From assembly GCA_039177895.1 (NCBI GenBank), contig JBCDFO010000308.1:1-6073 (forward strand): a stretch of DNA of 6,073 nt, read 5' to 3'. Of the stretch, positions 1 to 6,073 are shown piece after piece (positions within the stretch are counted from its first letter, which is position 1; the number at the start of each line of letters is the position of its first letter). The notes below the pieces were generated by a model. That model saw only the letters and a program-made list of their open reading frames with translations. It had not been told where the DNA came from and ran no database searches. A program made the position numbers and the translations under genes. Origin of the DNA: JBCBEX01 sp039177895 (lineage in GTDB: Bacteria > Bacteroidota > Rhodothermia > Rhodothermales > Rubricoccaceae).

Positions 1-579
1 GCCCGAGACCGAGAAGCCTGCGTGGCGGATCGAGACGTAGCGCAGGAGACCCGACGAATCTTCGTCATCGACGTTGGCCGGGTCGTCCTCGCCATACTCG
101 GCCACCTCGTCGTTGGCGTCGATGCCTTCGATCTGGGTCGCGCCCGGCTGGTTGGTCGAGGCGCTGCCGAGCAGGACGATGCCCCCCCAGAGACCGCGCA
201 CCTCGTTGCCAGCGCCGTCGCGCAGGTCGGCGGGGTCGGCGACGTCGTCGAACTCGGAGGTGAAGATGATCGGGTTGGCGGCGGTGCCATCGGCGTTGAT
301 GAGGCCGCCCTTACGCACGATGAGCGCGGAGGCGAGGCCGGCGTCGGCGCCGGTGATGTTCTCCTGGGCGCGGCCCTTGATGATCGTGCCCGCCTGGATG
401 GTGAGTTGAGCGCCCTCATTGACGAAGATGAGGCCGTTGAGGATGTACTCGTTGTCGGCGGTCCAGGTCGTATTCGACGTGATGTCGTTGGTTACGACGA
501 CCTGCTGGGCCCACGTTGGCGCTGCTACGAGGAGCAGCACCACAGCAAGCATCAACCTACGCATGGTAGAAAATGGCAT
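1..579 (-). CDS. Exported beta-helix-type surface protein, N-terminal part (3' end outside window)
   Basis: The minus strand is open from an ATG at 579 to the window edge, giving 193 residues with no stop. Residues 1-24 form a signal peptide: basic MRR at 6-8, a hydrophobic stretch to about residue 20, and likely cleavage after A24 (PTWA/QQ). The mature part begins with a pattern I recognise from Bacteroidota proteins annotated as right-handed parallel beta-helix or hypothetical secreted proteins: TTWTADNEYILNG (38-50), a short hydrophobic rung with GTIIKG (64-69), NPIIFTSE (102-109), GLWGGIVLLGSA (129-140), then an acidic loop (151-174) and SSGLLRYVSIRHAG (175-188). The acidic loop has 12 Asp/Glu in about 26 residues and could bind cations (inference). 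The ATG at 564 is an alternative start that leaves an equally good signal peptide; neither has a clear Shine-Dalgarno sequence. It lies 201 bp downstream of the TonB receptor on the same strand, a pairing I have seen in this group, so it may be its surface or periplasmic partner. The function is unknown, and any C-terminal sorting domain would lie outside the window. Confidence 0.8.
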   Translation of the reverse strand, partial: MPFSTMRRLMLAVVLLLVAAPTWAQQVVVTNDITSNTTWTADNEYILNGLIFVNEGAQLTIQAGTIIKGRAQENITGADAGLASALIVRKGGLINADGTAANPIIFTSEFDDVADPADLRDGAGNEVRGLWGGIVLLGSASTNQPGATQIEGIDANDEVAEYGEDDPANVDDEDSSGLLRYVSIRHAGFSVSG

Positions 580-661
580 GGTGGCAGATAGAGAAGTGAG
601 AAGCGGGTTGTGAAGTGGGATTCAGGGAGGGGCGGCGCACAGTGGCCCGTTCATACCGACG

Positions 662-682
662 CCATCCGGTCATCCCATCCGG
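662..682. repeat. Short direct repeat CCATCCGG x2, 13-bp period
   Basis: CCATCCGG occurs at 662-669 and again at 675-682, about 85-115 bp upstream of the beta-helix gene start. It could be a pair of regulator half-sites or chance in GC-rich DNA. I see no convincing promoter boxes next to it. Confidence 0.25.
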
Positions 683-711
683 CATTGGGTCGTCGTCGCA
701 GGAGGCCTAGT

Positions 712-748
712 GCCTGATAAGCGGGATGTGGGACGTTCCCCATCAGGC
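712..748 (-). other. Weak inverted repeat downstream of the TonB receptor
   Basis: GCCTGAT (712-718) is complementary to ATCAGGC (742-748), and a smaller GGGA/TCCC pair (730-733 with 737-740) lies inside. It begins 33 bp past the receptor stop codon in the direction of transcription. There is no T-run after it on the minus strand (the next bases read ACTAGGCCTCC), so it does not look like an intrinsic terminator. It may be an attenuating or mRNA-stabilising structure between the two genes. The rest of 580-780 shows nothing else that I can support. Confidence 0.3.
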
Positions 749-780
749 CCCCAGGACCTCGTACAAGTAGTGGAAGTGGG

Positions 781-3700
781 TTAGAGGCTGTAGGTCACGC
801 CGAAGGAGTAGGAGCGACCGAGGTTGAAGCGCGTGAAGGGAATGGTTTCCCCCTCGAACTCGTAGGCCTCCTCGTAATCCGCATTGAGGATGTTCTTGAC
901 GCCGACCTTGACCCGGACGGTGTCGTCGAAGAAGCCCTGCGAGAAGGTGAAGTCCAGCTGCGGGCTCGGCTGCTCGAAGATGTCGGGCACGCCTGCAAAG
1001 CCCACGTTGGAGAGCCGGCTGCCAAAGACGTTGAAGAGGAGGCTCGCTGCCGTGGCCGACTCGAAGTTTTGGTAGCCGAGGTCGGCGTTGACGATGTAGG
1101 GCGACTGGCCCTGCAGCTCACGCTGCTTCTCTACATCACACGTACCCCCGTCCAGCTCTTCCTGCGTGCAGCGGGACCGCTGCCGCGCGACCAGCTCTTG
1201 CTCCGGAATGTCGATGTTCGAGTCCGTGAGCGTCAGGTTCAACCCGACGGAGAAGTTGGCCAGCGGTGCCGCGAGGCGATCCAGGCGGCTGCGCAGCTCA
1301 AACTCCAGCCCCTGAACCGTAGCCGAGGGCACGTTCTGGTACTGCACCTGCCCGTTCGTGCCACCCACAACGGCGCGCTCAATCGGGTCCTGCATGTACT
1401 TGTAGAACGCGCTCACAGCGAGGATCTCTCCTGGCCGCGTAAACCACTCCCAGCGGAGGTCGTAGTTGTTGATGAGCGTACGATCAAGATCCGTGTTGCC
1501 AAGCAGGAGGTAACCGCCCGCAAAGTCGAAGCTGGTCGCGGGCGAGAACTCGCGAAGCGTCGGGCGCGCGAGCGTCCGCGTCGCGGCAGCACGCACGTTC
1601 ATGTTGTCCGAGAGGGAGTAGACGACGTTGAGCGACGGCAAGAGGTCAAGCTCGTCGATGGTGCCACCGAGACGGGTCGAGTCCTGCACCACGTCGCCGT
1701 TCTCGTTGACGACCGGGTCGCCGTTCTCGTCGAGCACGTCGAAGAAATCGAAGCCTTGCGACCGCGTCTCCAGCAACGATGATTCCACCCGAGCCCCCGT
1801 GATGACGCGGAGGCGCTCTGTGATCGGCAGCTCGGCCATGAGGTAGCCCGCTACCACCTCGCGCGTCCCGTCGTAGAAATTCTCCGTGCGCGACGCGTCC
1901 CGGATGATGTGCCCGTAGGAGTAGCGGAAGAAACCTGTCCCCGTCGAGTCGAGCAGGCCGACATTTTCCTGGCTCAAGAAGGCATCGGGGTCGCCTTCGA
2001 AGGGAATCAGTTCGGGACTCGCCACGACGTACTCGAAGAATCGCTCTTCGAACGACCGGTCGCCGCGCTCCACGAGGCCGCCAAACTTGATCTGGGAGTT
2101 CTGCGTCGTGAGAAGGCGAAGCGGAACGGTAATGTCCAGCTTGGCAGAGGCGTTGCTTTCCTCGAGGTCCCGGAACAGGCGGGTCGGCTGGCGGAACCCG
2201 GATGCCTGCACCGTCAGCACCGTGTCCGTGCCGATGAGGCGCTCGGTGTTGGTGAAGAACCGGAGGTCGGGCTCTTCCTGTCTGGTGTTGGAGAGCGAAC
2301 CGCTCCACTCAACACGGGTGTTGAACAAGCTTGGCAGGACGTGCTCGCCGCGAAGCTGGCTGGTGAGCAGGTCACGCTCTTTGTAGCCGAGGACCCGCGT
2401 CGCGTAGATCGAAGTGGAGTCGTTGGCCCCGAATTCCTTAGGCCATCCACCGCTCAGGAAGCGGGCGTCTTGCTCGCCCGTCCGGGTGTAGAGGGTATTG
2501 AGGCTAAACTCGTCGTTCGGCCCGAGCCGGTAGGACGCGTTGGCGATCAGACCAATGTCCACCCGCTCTTGACCACGTGCACTCGTGAGGAGGAAGTCTG
2601 GAGCGAGGTCACCGGGGCTGGCGAACGAGTACTGGTTCTCAACGCCCCCGTCGTACGCCTTGCCCTCGAAGCCATACGTTCCGCTGATCACGTAGCCGAG
2701 CGGGTTCCCGAACACCTGGTTTTGATTACCAAAGGTGAGCGAGTAGCTCTGGTTGATCGGCTGACTTCCTGTCGCTGGCTGAAACTGGCCGTTGAACGTC
2801 TCGCCGCCGTAATAGAGCAGCGCTGCGTTGGCGTAGTCACGCGCCTGGTCCGTGTTGCGCAGGTCGTTGGTCGTCGGTCCTCGCTGTGGGATCGGCATAT
2901 CCGGATCGGGGTTGACGAAGACATCCGGCAGGGCGCGGGTTCCATCGTCGAAGCCGAGCCAGTCCGAACCCCCACCTGCGTAGGTCAGGTAGTCCGACCC
3001 CAGCGTTTCCGAGTTGAAGGAGGTTGAGGTCGAGAGGCTGAACGTGAGTTGCTCGGGGAAGCTCTTCGTGGAGATGTCCACGAGGCCGCCGCTGAAGTCG
3101 CCCGGCTTGTCGGGGGTGAAGGTCTTCAGCGTGACGATGTTTTCCAGCAGGCTGGAAGGGAAGAGGTCAAACTGGACCGCCTTCCGGTCCGGGTCGGAGC
3201 TAGGCAGGTTGGAGCCGTTGAGCTGCGTGTTGGCGTAGCGCTCGCCGAGGCCACGCACGTAGACATACTGTCCGCCGACGACGCTCGCGCCGACGACCTT
3301 CTCCATAGCGTCGGCGGCGTCACCGGCACCAGAGCGACTGATCGCCTCGGCCGAGATGGCGTCCGAGACCTGGACGGCGCGTGCGCGGTCGCGCAGCAGG
3401 GTTGCCTCGTTGTTACGAATCGCGCGTGCCTCCACGACAACCTCCTCGCCAAGGTCGAGGGGCTCCTCGCCCATCGCGAGATCGATGGTCGTCACTTCGC
3501 CAGCCGTCACTTCAACGCCCGTGACGCGCTGCGTCGTGAAGCCGATGTAGGTGAAGACGAGGGTATACGTGCCAGGGGATACGGACGCGATGCGGTAGTC
3601 ACCGTCGAGGCTAGTGGAGGCACCTTGCGTCGTGCCGTCAATAACGACGTTGACGCCGGGCAGCGTCTCGCCAGTGCTCTCTTCAACGACGGTACCGGCG

Positions 3701-3798
3701 ATGATGCCAGTCTGCGCGGACACGAGCAATGGGAAAAGGAACAAGGCACTTAAGACGACGGCACGATGCCATCGCTGCGCCCACAGAGTGGTCAGCAT
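781..3798 (-). CDS. TonB-dependent outer-membrane receptor with carboxypeptidase-regulatory-like domain
   Basis: A complete 1005-residue receptor. Residues 1-28 are a signal peptide (LFPLLVSA, cut before Q29). Residues 31-110 are a carboxypeptidase-regulatory-like beta-sandwich (GTVVEESTGETLPGVNV, LDGDYRI, PGTYTLVFTYIGF). EEVVVEA at 118-124 is a TonB-box-like segment. The plug spans about 140-250: ISAEAISRSGAGDAADAM, VYVRGLGERYANTQLNG (179-195), LPSSDPDRKAVQFDLFP (198-214), SLLENI and TFTPDKPGDFSGG (226-238). The remainder is the 22-strand barrel, closing with KVGVKNILNADYE (964-976) and final strand YSFGVTYSL. By family knowledge it moves a ligand across the outer membrane using TonB-ExbBD energy. 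The VRGLGERY and DPDRKAV motifs mark a subfamily often met beside exported beta-helix proteins; its ligand is unknown to me. Two barrel segments look like surface-loop insertions: an 8-residue tandem repeat (690-705) and a Cys pair, C877 and C887. The chain ends in Leu rather than the usual aromatic residue. The ATG start is fixed by the signal peptide; only a weak AGG precedes it. The downstream beta-helix gene may be co-transcribed. Confidence 0.95.
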   Translation of the reverse strand: MLTTLWAQRWHRAVVLSALFLFPLLVSAQTGIIAGTVVEESTGETLPGVNVVIDGTTQGASTSLDGDYRIASVSPGTYTLVFTYIGFTTQRVTGVEVTAGEVTTIDLAMGEEPLDLGEEVVVEARAIRNNEATLLRDRARAVQVSDAISAEAISRSGAGDAADAMEKVVGASVVGGQYVYVRGLGERYANTQLNGSNLPSSDPDRKAVQFDLFPSSLLENIVTLKTFTPDKPGDFSGGLVDISTKSFPEQLTFSLSTSTSFNSETLGSDYLTYAGGGSDWLGFDDGTRALPDVFVNPDPDMPIPQRGPTTNDLRNTDQARDYANAALLYYGGETFNGQFQPATGSQPINQSYSLTFGNQNQVFGNPLGYVISGTYGFEGKAYDGGVENQYSFASPGDLAPDFLLTSARGQERVDIGLIANASYRLGPNDEFSLNTLYTRTGEQDARFLSGGWPKEFGANDSTSIYATRVLGYKERDLLTSQLRGEHVLPSLFNTRVEWSGSLSNTRQEEPDLRFFTNTERLIGTDTVLTVQASGFRQPTRLFRDLEESNASAKLDITVPLRLLTTQNSQIKFGGLVERGDRSFEERFFEYVVASPELIPFEGDPDAFLSQENVGLLDSTGTGFFRYSYGHIIRDASRTENFYDGTREVVAGYLMAELPITERLRVITGARVESSLLETRSQGFDFFDVLDENGDPVVNENGDVVQDSTRLGGTIDELDLLPSLNVVYSLSDNMNVRAAATRTLARPTLREFSPATSFDFAGGYLLLGNTDLDRTLINNYDLRWEWFTRPGEILAVSAFYKYMQDPIERAVVGGTNGQVQYQNVPSATVQGLEFELRSRLDRLAAPLANFSVGLNLTLTDSNIDIPEQELVARQRSRCTQEELDGGTCDVEKQRELQGQSPYIVNADLGYQNFESATAASLLFNVFGSRLSNVGFAGVPDIFEQPSPQLDFTFSQGFFDDTVRVKVGVKNILNADYEEAYEFEGETIPFTRFNLGRSYSFGVTYSL
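1693..1730 (-). repeat. Tandem in-frame repeat inside the receptor gene (24-bp period)
   Basis: GTCGCCGTTCTCGT is present exactly at 1693-1706 and 1717-1730. On the coding strand this gives two copies of an eight-residue unit, DENGDPVV (690-697) and NENGDVVQ (698-705). The (D/N)ENGD core resembles calcium-binding loop sequences. The segment lies between predicted barrel strands, so it is probably an exposed loop that grew by slippage or duplication. Confidence 0.7.
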
Positions 3799-3814
3799 GG
3801 GAACCTGAAAGGGT

Positions 3815-3857
3815 GGTGTGTGGGGAGAGGGGCCACACCTCAGGTAGGTGGGTGTGG
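3815..3857 (-). promoter_or_regulatory. Alternative inverted repeats in the presumed 5' leader of the receptor gene
   Basis: CCACACC at 3833-3839 can pair with GGTGTGG at 3851-3857 (7 bp, 11-nt loop) or, in part, with GGTGTG at 3815-3820 (CACACC at 3834-3839, 13-nt loop). The two pairings exclude each other. The block starts 17 bp upstream of the receptor ATG. It could be a leader structure that affects ribosome access, or a protein-binding site. No T-run follows, and it matches no riboswitch I know. Confidence 0.35.
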
Positions 3858-3908
3858 TCTTCAGGCTCGCAAGCTAGATGGCGTCTATTACCTCGCTTTT
3901 ATCCCGGT

Positions 3909-3925
3909 GTTACCGCATCGTTACC
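3909..3925. promoter_or_regulatory. Candidate operator: direct repeat GTTACC with 11-bp spacing
   Basis: GTTACC occurs at 3909-3914 and 3920-3925, separated by GCATC, so the copies lie one helical turn apart on the same DNA face. Tandem half-sites at 11 bp are typical of OmpR/PhoB-family response regulators. On the minus strand a weak promoter-like pair follows: GTAACA (3908-3913), 17 bp, then TAATAG (3885-3890), so a bound factor would overlap the -35 region of a receptor promoter. The boxes match consensus poorly. The site lies between the divergent receptor and MFS genes and could act on either. Confidence 0.3.
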
Positions 3926-3973
3926 AGGCTCTTCTTCACACCCCCTCCCTGGTTCCTTGTTGGGACATACATT

Positions 3974-3979
3974 GAGGTG
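3974..3979 (+). promoter_or_regulatory. Ribosome binding site supporting the TTG start of the MFS gene
   Basis: GAGGTG lies 11 nt upstream of TTG at 3991. It is the only Shine-Dalgarno-like sequence near any candidate start. The stop TGA at 3973-3975 in the same frame rules out any earlier start. The spacing is slightly long. Confidence 0.45.
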
Positions 3980-3990
3980 CGGCAGCATCC

Positions 3991-5292
3991 TTGCTCACTG
4001 CATCGGCCTTGCTCTCGGCACCGCCGACTCCCCTTCCGCCAGCCCACTCCTGCGTGCTCCGCACCGCGTCCATTCTCCTGCCGCTCTGGCTCATGGTGTT
4101 CACCGCCGCGAGCCAGACCATCATCATCACGCCGATTCTGCCCATTTTGGGCGATGCCCTGGATGCGGAGGTCGCCCAGCTCGGCTGGTTGGTCTCTGCG
4201 TACTCGTACGCGCTGGCCTTCGCGGCGCTCGTGATGGGGCCCATCTCCGACCGCATCGGCCGACGACGAGTGCTGCTACTTGGCTCCGGGGCCATTGCGG
4301 TGGTGCTGGGGATGCACGGACTGGCGACGTCGTTCGCGTCGTTTGCGCTGGTCCGGGTGCTCGCTGGGATGTGCGGCGGGATGCTGAGTGGCGCTGCGGT
4401 CGCTTACTGTGGCGACTACTTCCCCTACGAGAAGCGAGGCTGGGCAACGGGACTTGTCATGAGCGGCGTTCCATTCGGGCTCGTCATCGGTATTCCGATT
4501 GGCCGAGTGCTGGCTGCATCGCTGGGCTATCGCATCCCGTTCATGGCGTTCGCTGTCATCATGGCCCTCGCGTTCTTGATGATCTGGCTGCTTGTCCCCC
4601 AGCCTGACGTGAAGCGCGATACCGATGCGATCACCCTCAAGTCCGGGCTGCAACGCTACGGGCGGCTGCTTGGCGACAGCGATGTGCGTGTCGCGTCGCT
4701 GACGTACTTCCTGATGTACATGAGCCTGAGCTTGCTGGTGGTTTTGCTCCCACAGTGGCTCACGGACAATTTCGAGCTGGACGTATCGCTCTTTGGCCGC
4801 CCGCTCCAGTTCGGCGATGTCCAGATCGACTTCATCGCGACACTCTTTCTTGTGGGAGGGACGGTGAGCGTGCTCATCGGCCCGACAGCGGGCACGCTGT
4901 CGGATCGCATCGGGCGGAAGCCGCTCATCCTGGCGTCGTGTCTCGGTCTCGCTGCCGTATCCATGCTGCTGACGGAGATCGTGACCGTTCGCTGGGTAGC
5001 GTACCCCGTCTATATCGCGATCATGGGCCTGTTCTCGATGCGGATGGCTCCGCTCCAAGCCCTGTTGACAGCGCTCGTCCCCGCCCAGCAACGCGGCTCG
5101 TTCATGTCGCTCACGATTGCTATTGGGCAGATCGGTACAGGCTCGGGCGCGACGCTAGCCGGGTGGCTCTACGCACGCTACGGGTACGTGAGCGACACCT
5201 TGGCTTCGGGCGTCGTGATTCTGCTGATGGCGTGGCTCGTCTGGAAGGCGCTTCCAGAGCCAACGGAAGATGCGCAGGGTCTCGTGGGCTAG
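3991..5292 (+). CDS. Major facilitator superfamily transporter, DHA1-like, 12 membrane helices
   Basis: This 433-residue inner-membrane carrier is a normal length for a 12-helix MFS protein. Hydrophobic segments fall near residues 27-52, 62-83, 93-112, 115-140, 152-171, 183-203, 233-255, 281-303, 310-330, 333-357, 368-391 and 401-421. The signature motif A appears in both halves: GPISDRIGRRRV (83-94) after helix 2 and GTLSDRIGRKPL (301-312) after helix 8. Helix 4 carries RVLAGMCGG (122-130), as in motif B with its conserved Arg, and helix 5 has a Gly/Pro-rich motif-C-like stretch (GVPFGLVIGIPIG, 159-171). These suggest a proton-coupled antiporter of the drug/sugar-efflux type; the substrate cannot be told. 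The TTG at 3991 is the first possible start and has GAGGTG upstream. GTG at 4054 (just before helix 1) is possible but lacks a ribosome site; ATG at 4093 would cut into helix 1. The first ~22 residues are Pro/Ala/Ser-rich and may not be translated. It is divergent from the receptor gene and convergent with the rRNA operon. No intrinsic terminator follows on its own strand. Confidence 0.93.
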   Translation: MLTASALLSAPPTPLPPAHSCVLRTASILLPLWLMVFTAASQTIIITPILPILGDALDAEVAQLGWLVSAYSYALAFAALVMGPISDRIGRRRVLLLGSGAIAVVLGMHGLATSFASFALVRVLAGMCGGMLSGAAVAYCGDYFPYEKRGWATGLVMSGVPFGLVIGIPIGRVLAASLGYRIPFMAFAVIMALAFLMIWLLVPQPDVKRDTDAITLKSGLQRYGRLLGDSDVRVASLTYFLMYMSLSLLVVLLPQWLTDNFELDVSLFGRPLQFGDVQIDFIATLFLVGGTVSVLIGPTAGTLSDRIGRKPLILASCLGLAAVSMLLTEIVTVRWVAYPVYIAIMGLFSMRMAPLQALLTALVPAQQRGSFMSLTIAIGQIGTGSGATLAGWLYARYGYVSDTLASGVVILLMAWLVWKALPEPTEDAQGLVG

Positions 5293-5338
5293 TACGCCTA
5301 TGTTTCTCCTTCTACGCGTCGAGTAGTACCCGACGGCC

Positions 5339-5373
5339 AATAAAAAAACCCGACCCTCGTGCTGAGGATCGGG
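5339..5373 (-). terminator. Rho-independent terminator of the rRNA operon
   Basis: On the minus strand CCCGATCCTC (5373-5364) pairs with GAGGGTCGGG (5358-5349) over 10 bp with one G-U pair and the loop AGCAC. A run of seven T and then ATT (5348-5339) follows. It lies 11 bp past the 3' end of the 5S rRNA, as expected for the end of an rRNA operon. On the plus strand no T-run follows the hairpin, so it should not stop transcripts coming from the MFS gene. Confidence 0.93.
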
Positions 5374-5383
5374 CTAGAAGGAA

Positions 5384-5494
<111 letters not shown>

Positions 5495-5500
5495 AATTGC

Positions 5501-5517
5501 GCCGACGCGAGGTCGGC
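5501..5517 (-). other. Hairpin just upstream of 5S rRNA
   Basis: GCCGAC (5501-5506) and GTCGGC (5512-5517) form a perfect 6-bp stem with a 5-nt loop. It ends 6 bp before the 5S 5' end. A role in pre-rRNA processing is likely by position, but this is inference. Confidence 0.5.
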
Positions 5518-5555
5518 AGACATATGGTAGCCGGAGTAGAATCACATGGGGCCAC

Positions 5556-5571
5556 GAGCAACACTGTGCTC
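5556..5571 (-). other. Small hairpin in the 23S-5S spacer
   Basis: GAGCA (5556-5560) and TGCTC (5567-5571) form a 5-bp stem with a 6-nt loop in the transcribed spacer. It is weak by itself; its place between two other hairpins suggests a structured spacer. Confidence 0.3.
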
Positions 5572-5579
5572 TGGATAAC

Positions 5580-5595
5580 TCTCCCTTGCGGGAGA
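5580..5595 (-). other. GNRA-tetraloop hairpin in the 23S-5S spacer
   Basis: On the minus strand TCTCCC and GGGAGA form a 6-bp stem closed by GCAA, a stable GNRA tetraloop. It lies about 24 bp past the 23S 3' end. It is probably a folding or processing element of the rRNA precursor. No tRNA gene is seen anywhere in 5495-5618. Confidence 0.5.
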
Positions 5596-5618
5596 TATGC
5601 TCAAGATCGGTGTGTGGG

Positions 5619-6073
<455 letters not shown>

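Noticed and set aside
22..591. Plus-strand frame of 189 codons at the left edge
   Set aside because: The opposite strand encodes a signal peptide and recognisable beta-helix motifs; this frame is its mirror image.
712..748. Intrinsic terminator after the receptor gene
   Set aside because: The inverted repeat has a short, interrupted stem and no T-run, so it is listed only as a weak structure.
1909..3027. Long plus-strand open frame (372 codons) opposite the TonB receptor
   Set aside because: It is antisense to a receptor with clear domains throughout; its translation shows no domain, and long antisense frames are expected in GC-rich coding DNA.
3968..3974. TACATTG as a Bacteroidota-type -7 box for the MFS gene
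   Set aside because: It lacks a matching -33 TTTG at the right distance and lies against the ribosome site, leaving no room for a leader.
3729..4607. Plus-strand frame of 292 codons overlapping the receptor 5' end and the MFS gene
   Set aside because: It crosses the divergent intergenic region and overlaps two well-supported genes; the product is low-complexity Arg/Pro/His-rich sequence.
4276..5091. Minus-strand frame of 271 codons within the MFS gene
   Set aside because: Its translation is rich in Arg, His and Gln with no hydrophobic or domain pattern, while the plus strand gives a full 12-helix transporter with both motif A copies.
5495..5618. Possible tRNA in the 23S-5S spacer
   Set aside because: No cloverleaf, T-loop GTTCRA or acceptor pairing is found; only three short hairpins.

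Overview
The window looks like a chromosomal piece from a GC-rich member of the Bacteroidota/Rhodothermota group. Three things point there: a TonB-dependent receptor with the carboxypeptidase-regulatory-like N-terminal domain typical of that group, an exported parallel beta-helix-type protein beside it, and 23S/5S rRNA sequence that reads as bacterial of that broad kind. Weak or absent Shine-Dalgarno sequences on the two minus-strand genes also fit. The assignment is from pattern recognition only; the 455 bases of 23S rRNA would settle it by alignment.

Layout, left to right. Positions 1-579 (minus) hold the N-terminal 193 residues of a secreted, probably beta-helical surface protein that runs off the left edge. 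A 201-bp gap (580-780) with only weak repeats separates it from a complete 1005-residue TonB-dependent outer-membrane receptor (781-3798, minus). The receptor is transcribed first and the beta-helix gene follows in the same direction. A divergent intergenic region (3799-3990) has an 11-bp-spaced direct repeat and alternative inverted repeats in the presumed receptor leader. A 12-helix major facilitator transporter (3991-5292, plus, TTG start) is transcribed the other way. It converges on the 3' end of an rRNA operon on the minus strand: 23S rRNA 3' part (5619-6073, continuing past the right edge), a 124-bp spacer with three small hairpins and no tRNA, 5S rRNA (5384-5494), and a strong intrinsic terminator (5339-5373).

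How the genes may work together. The receptor probably imports a large or scarce ligand across the outer membrane using TonB energy, and the adjacent exported protein may be a surface or periplasmic partner; the substrate cannot be read from the sequence. The MFS carrier is an inner-membrane exporter or importer of unknown substrate, and nothing but its divergent promoter region links it to the receptor. I see no mobile element, CRISPR array, tRNA or defence system. The most interesting unexplained unit is the receptor/beta-helix pair with its putative control region, but I cannot claim it is a new system.
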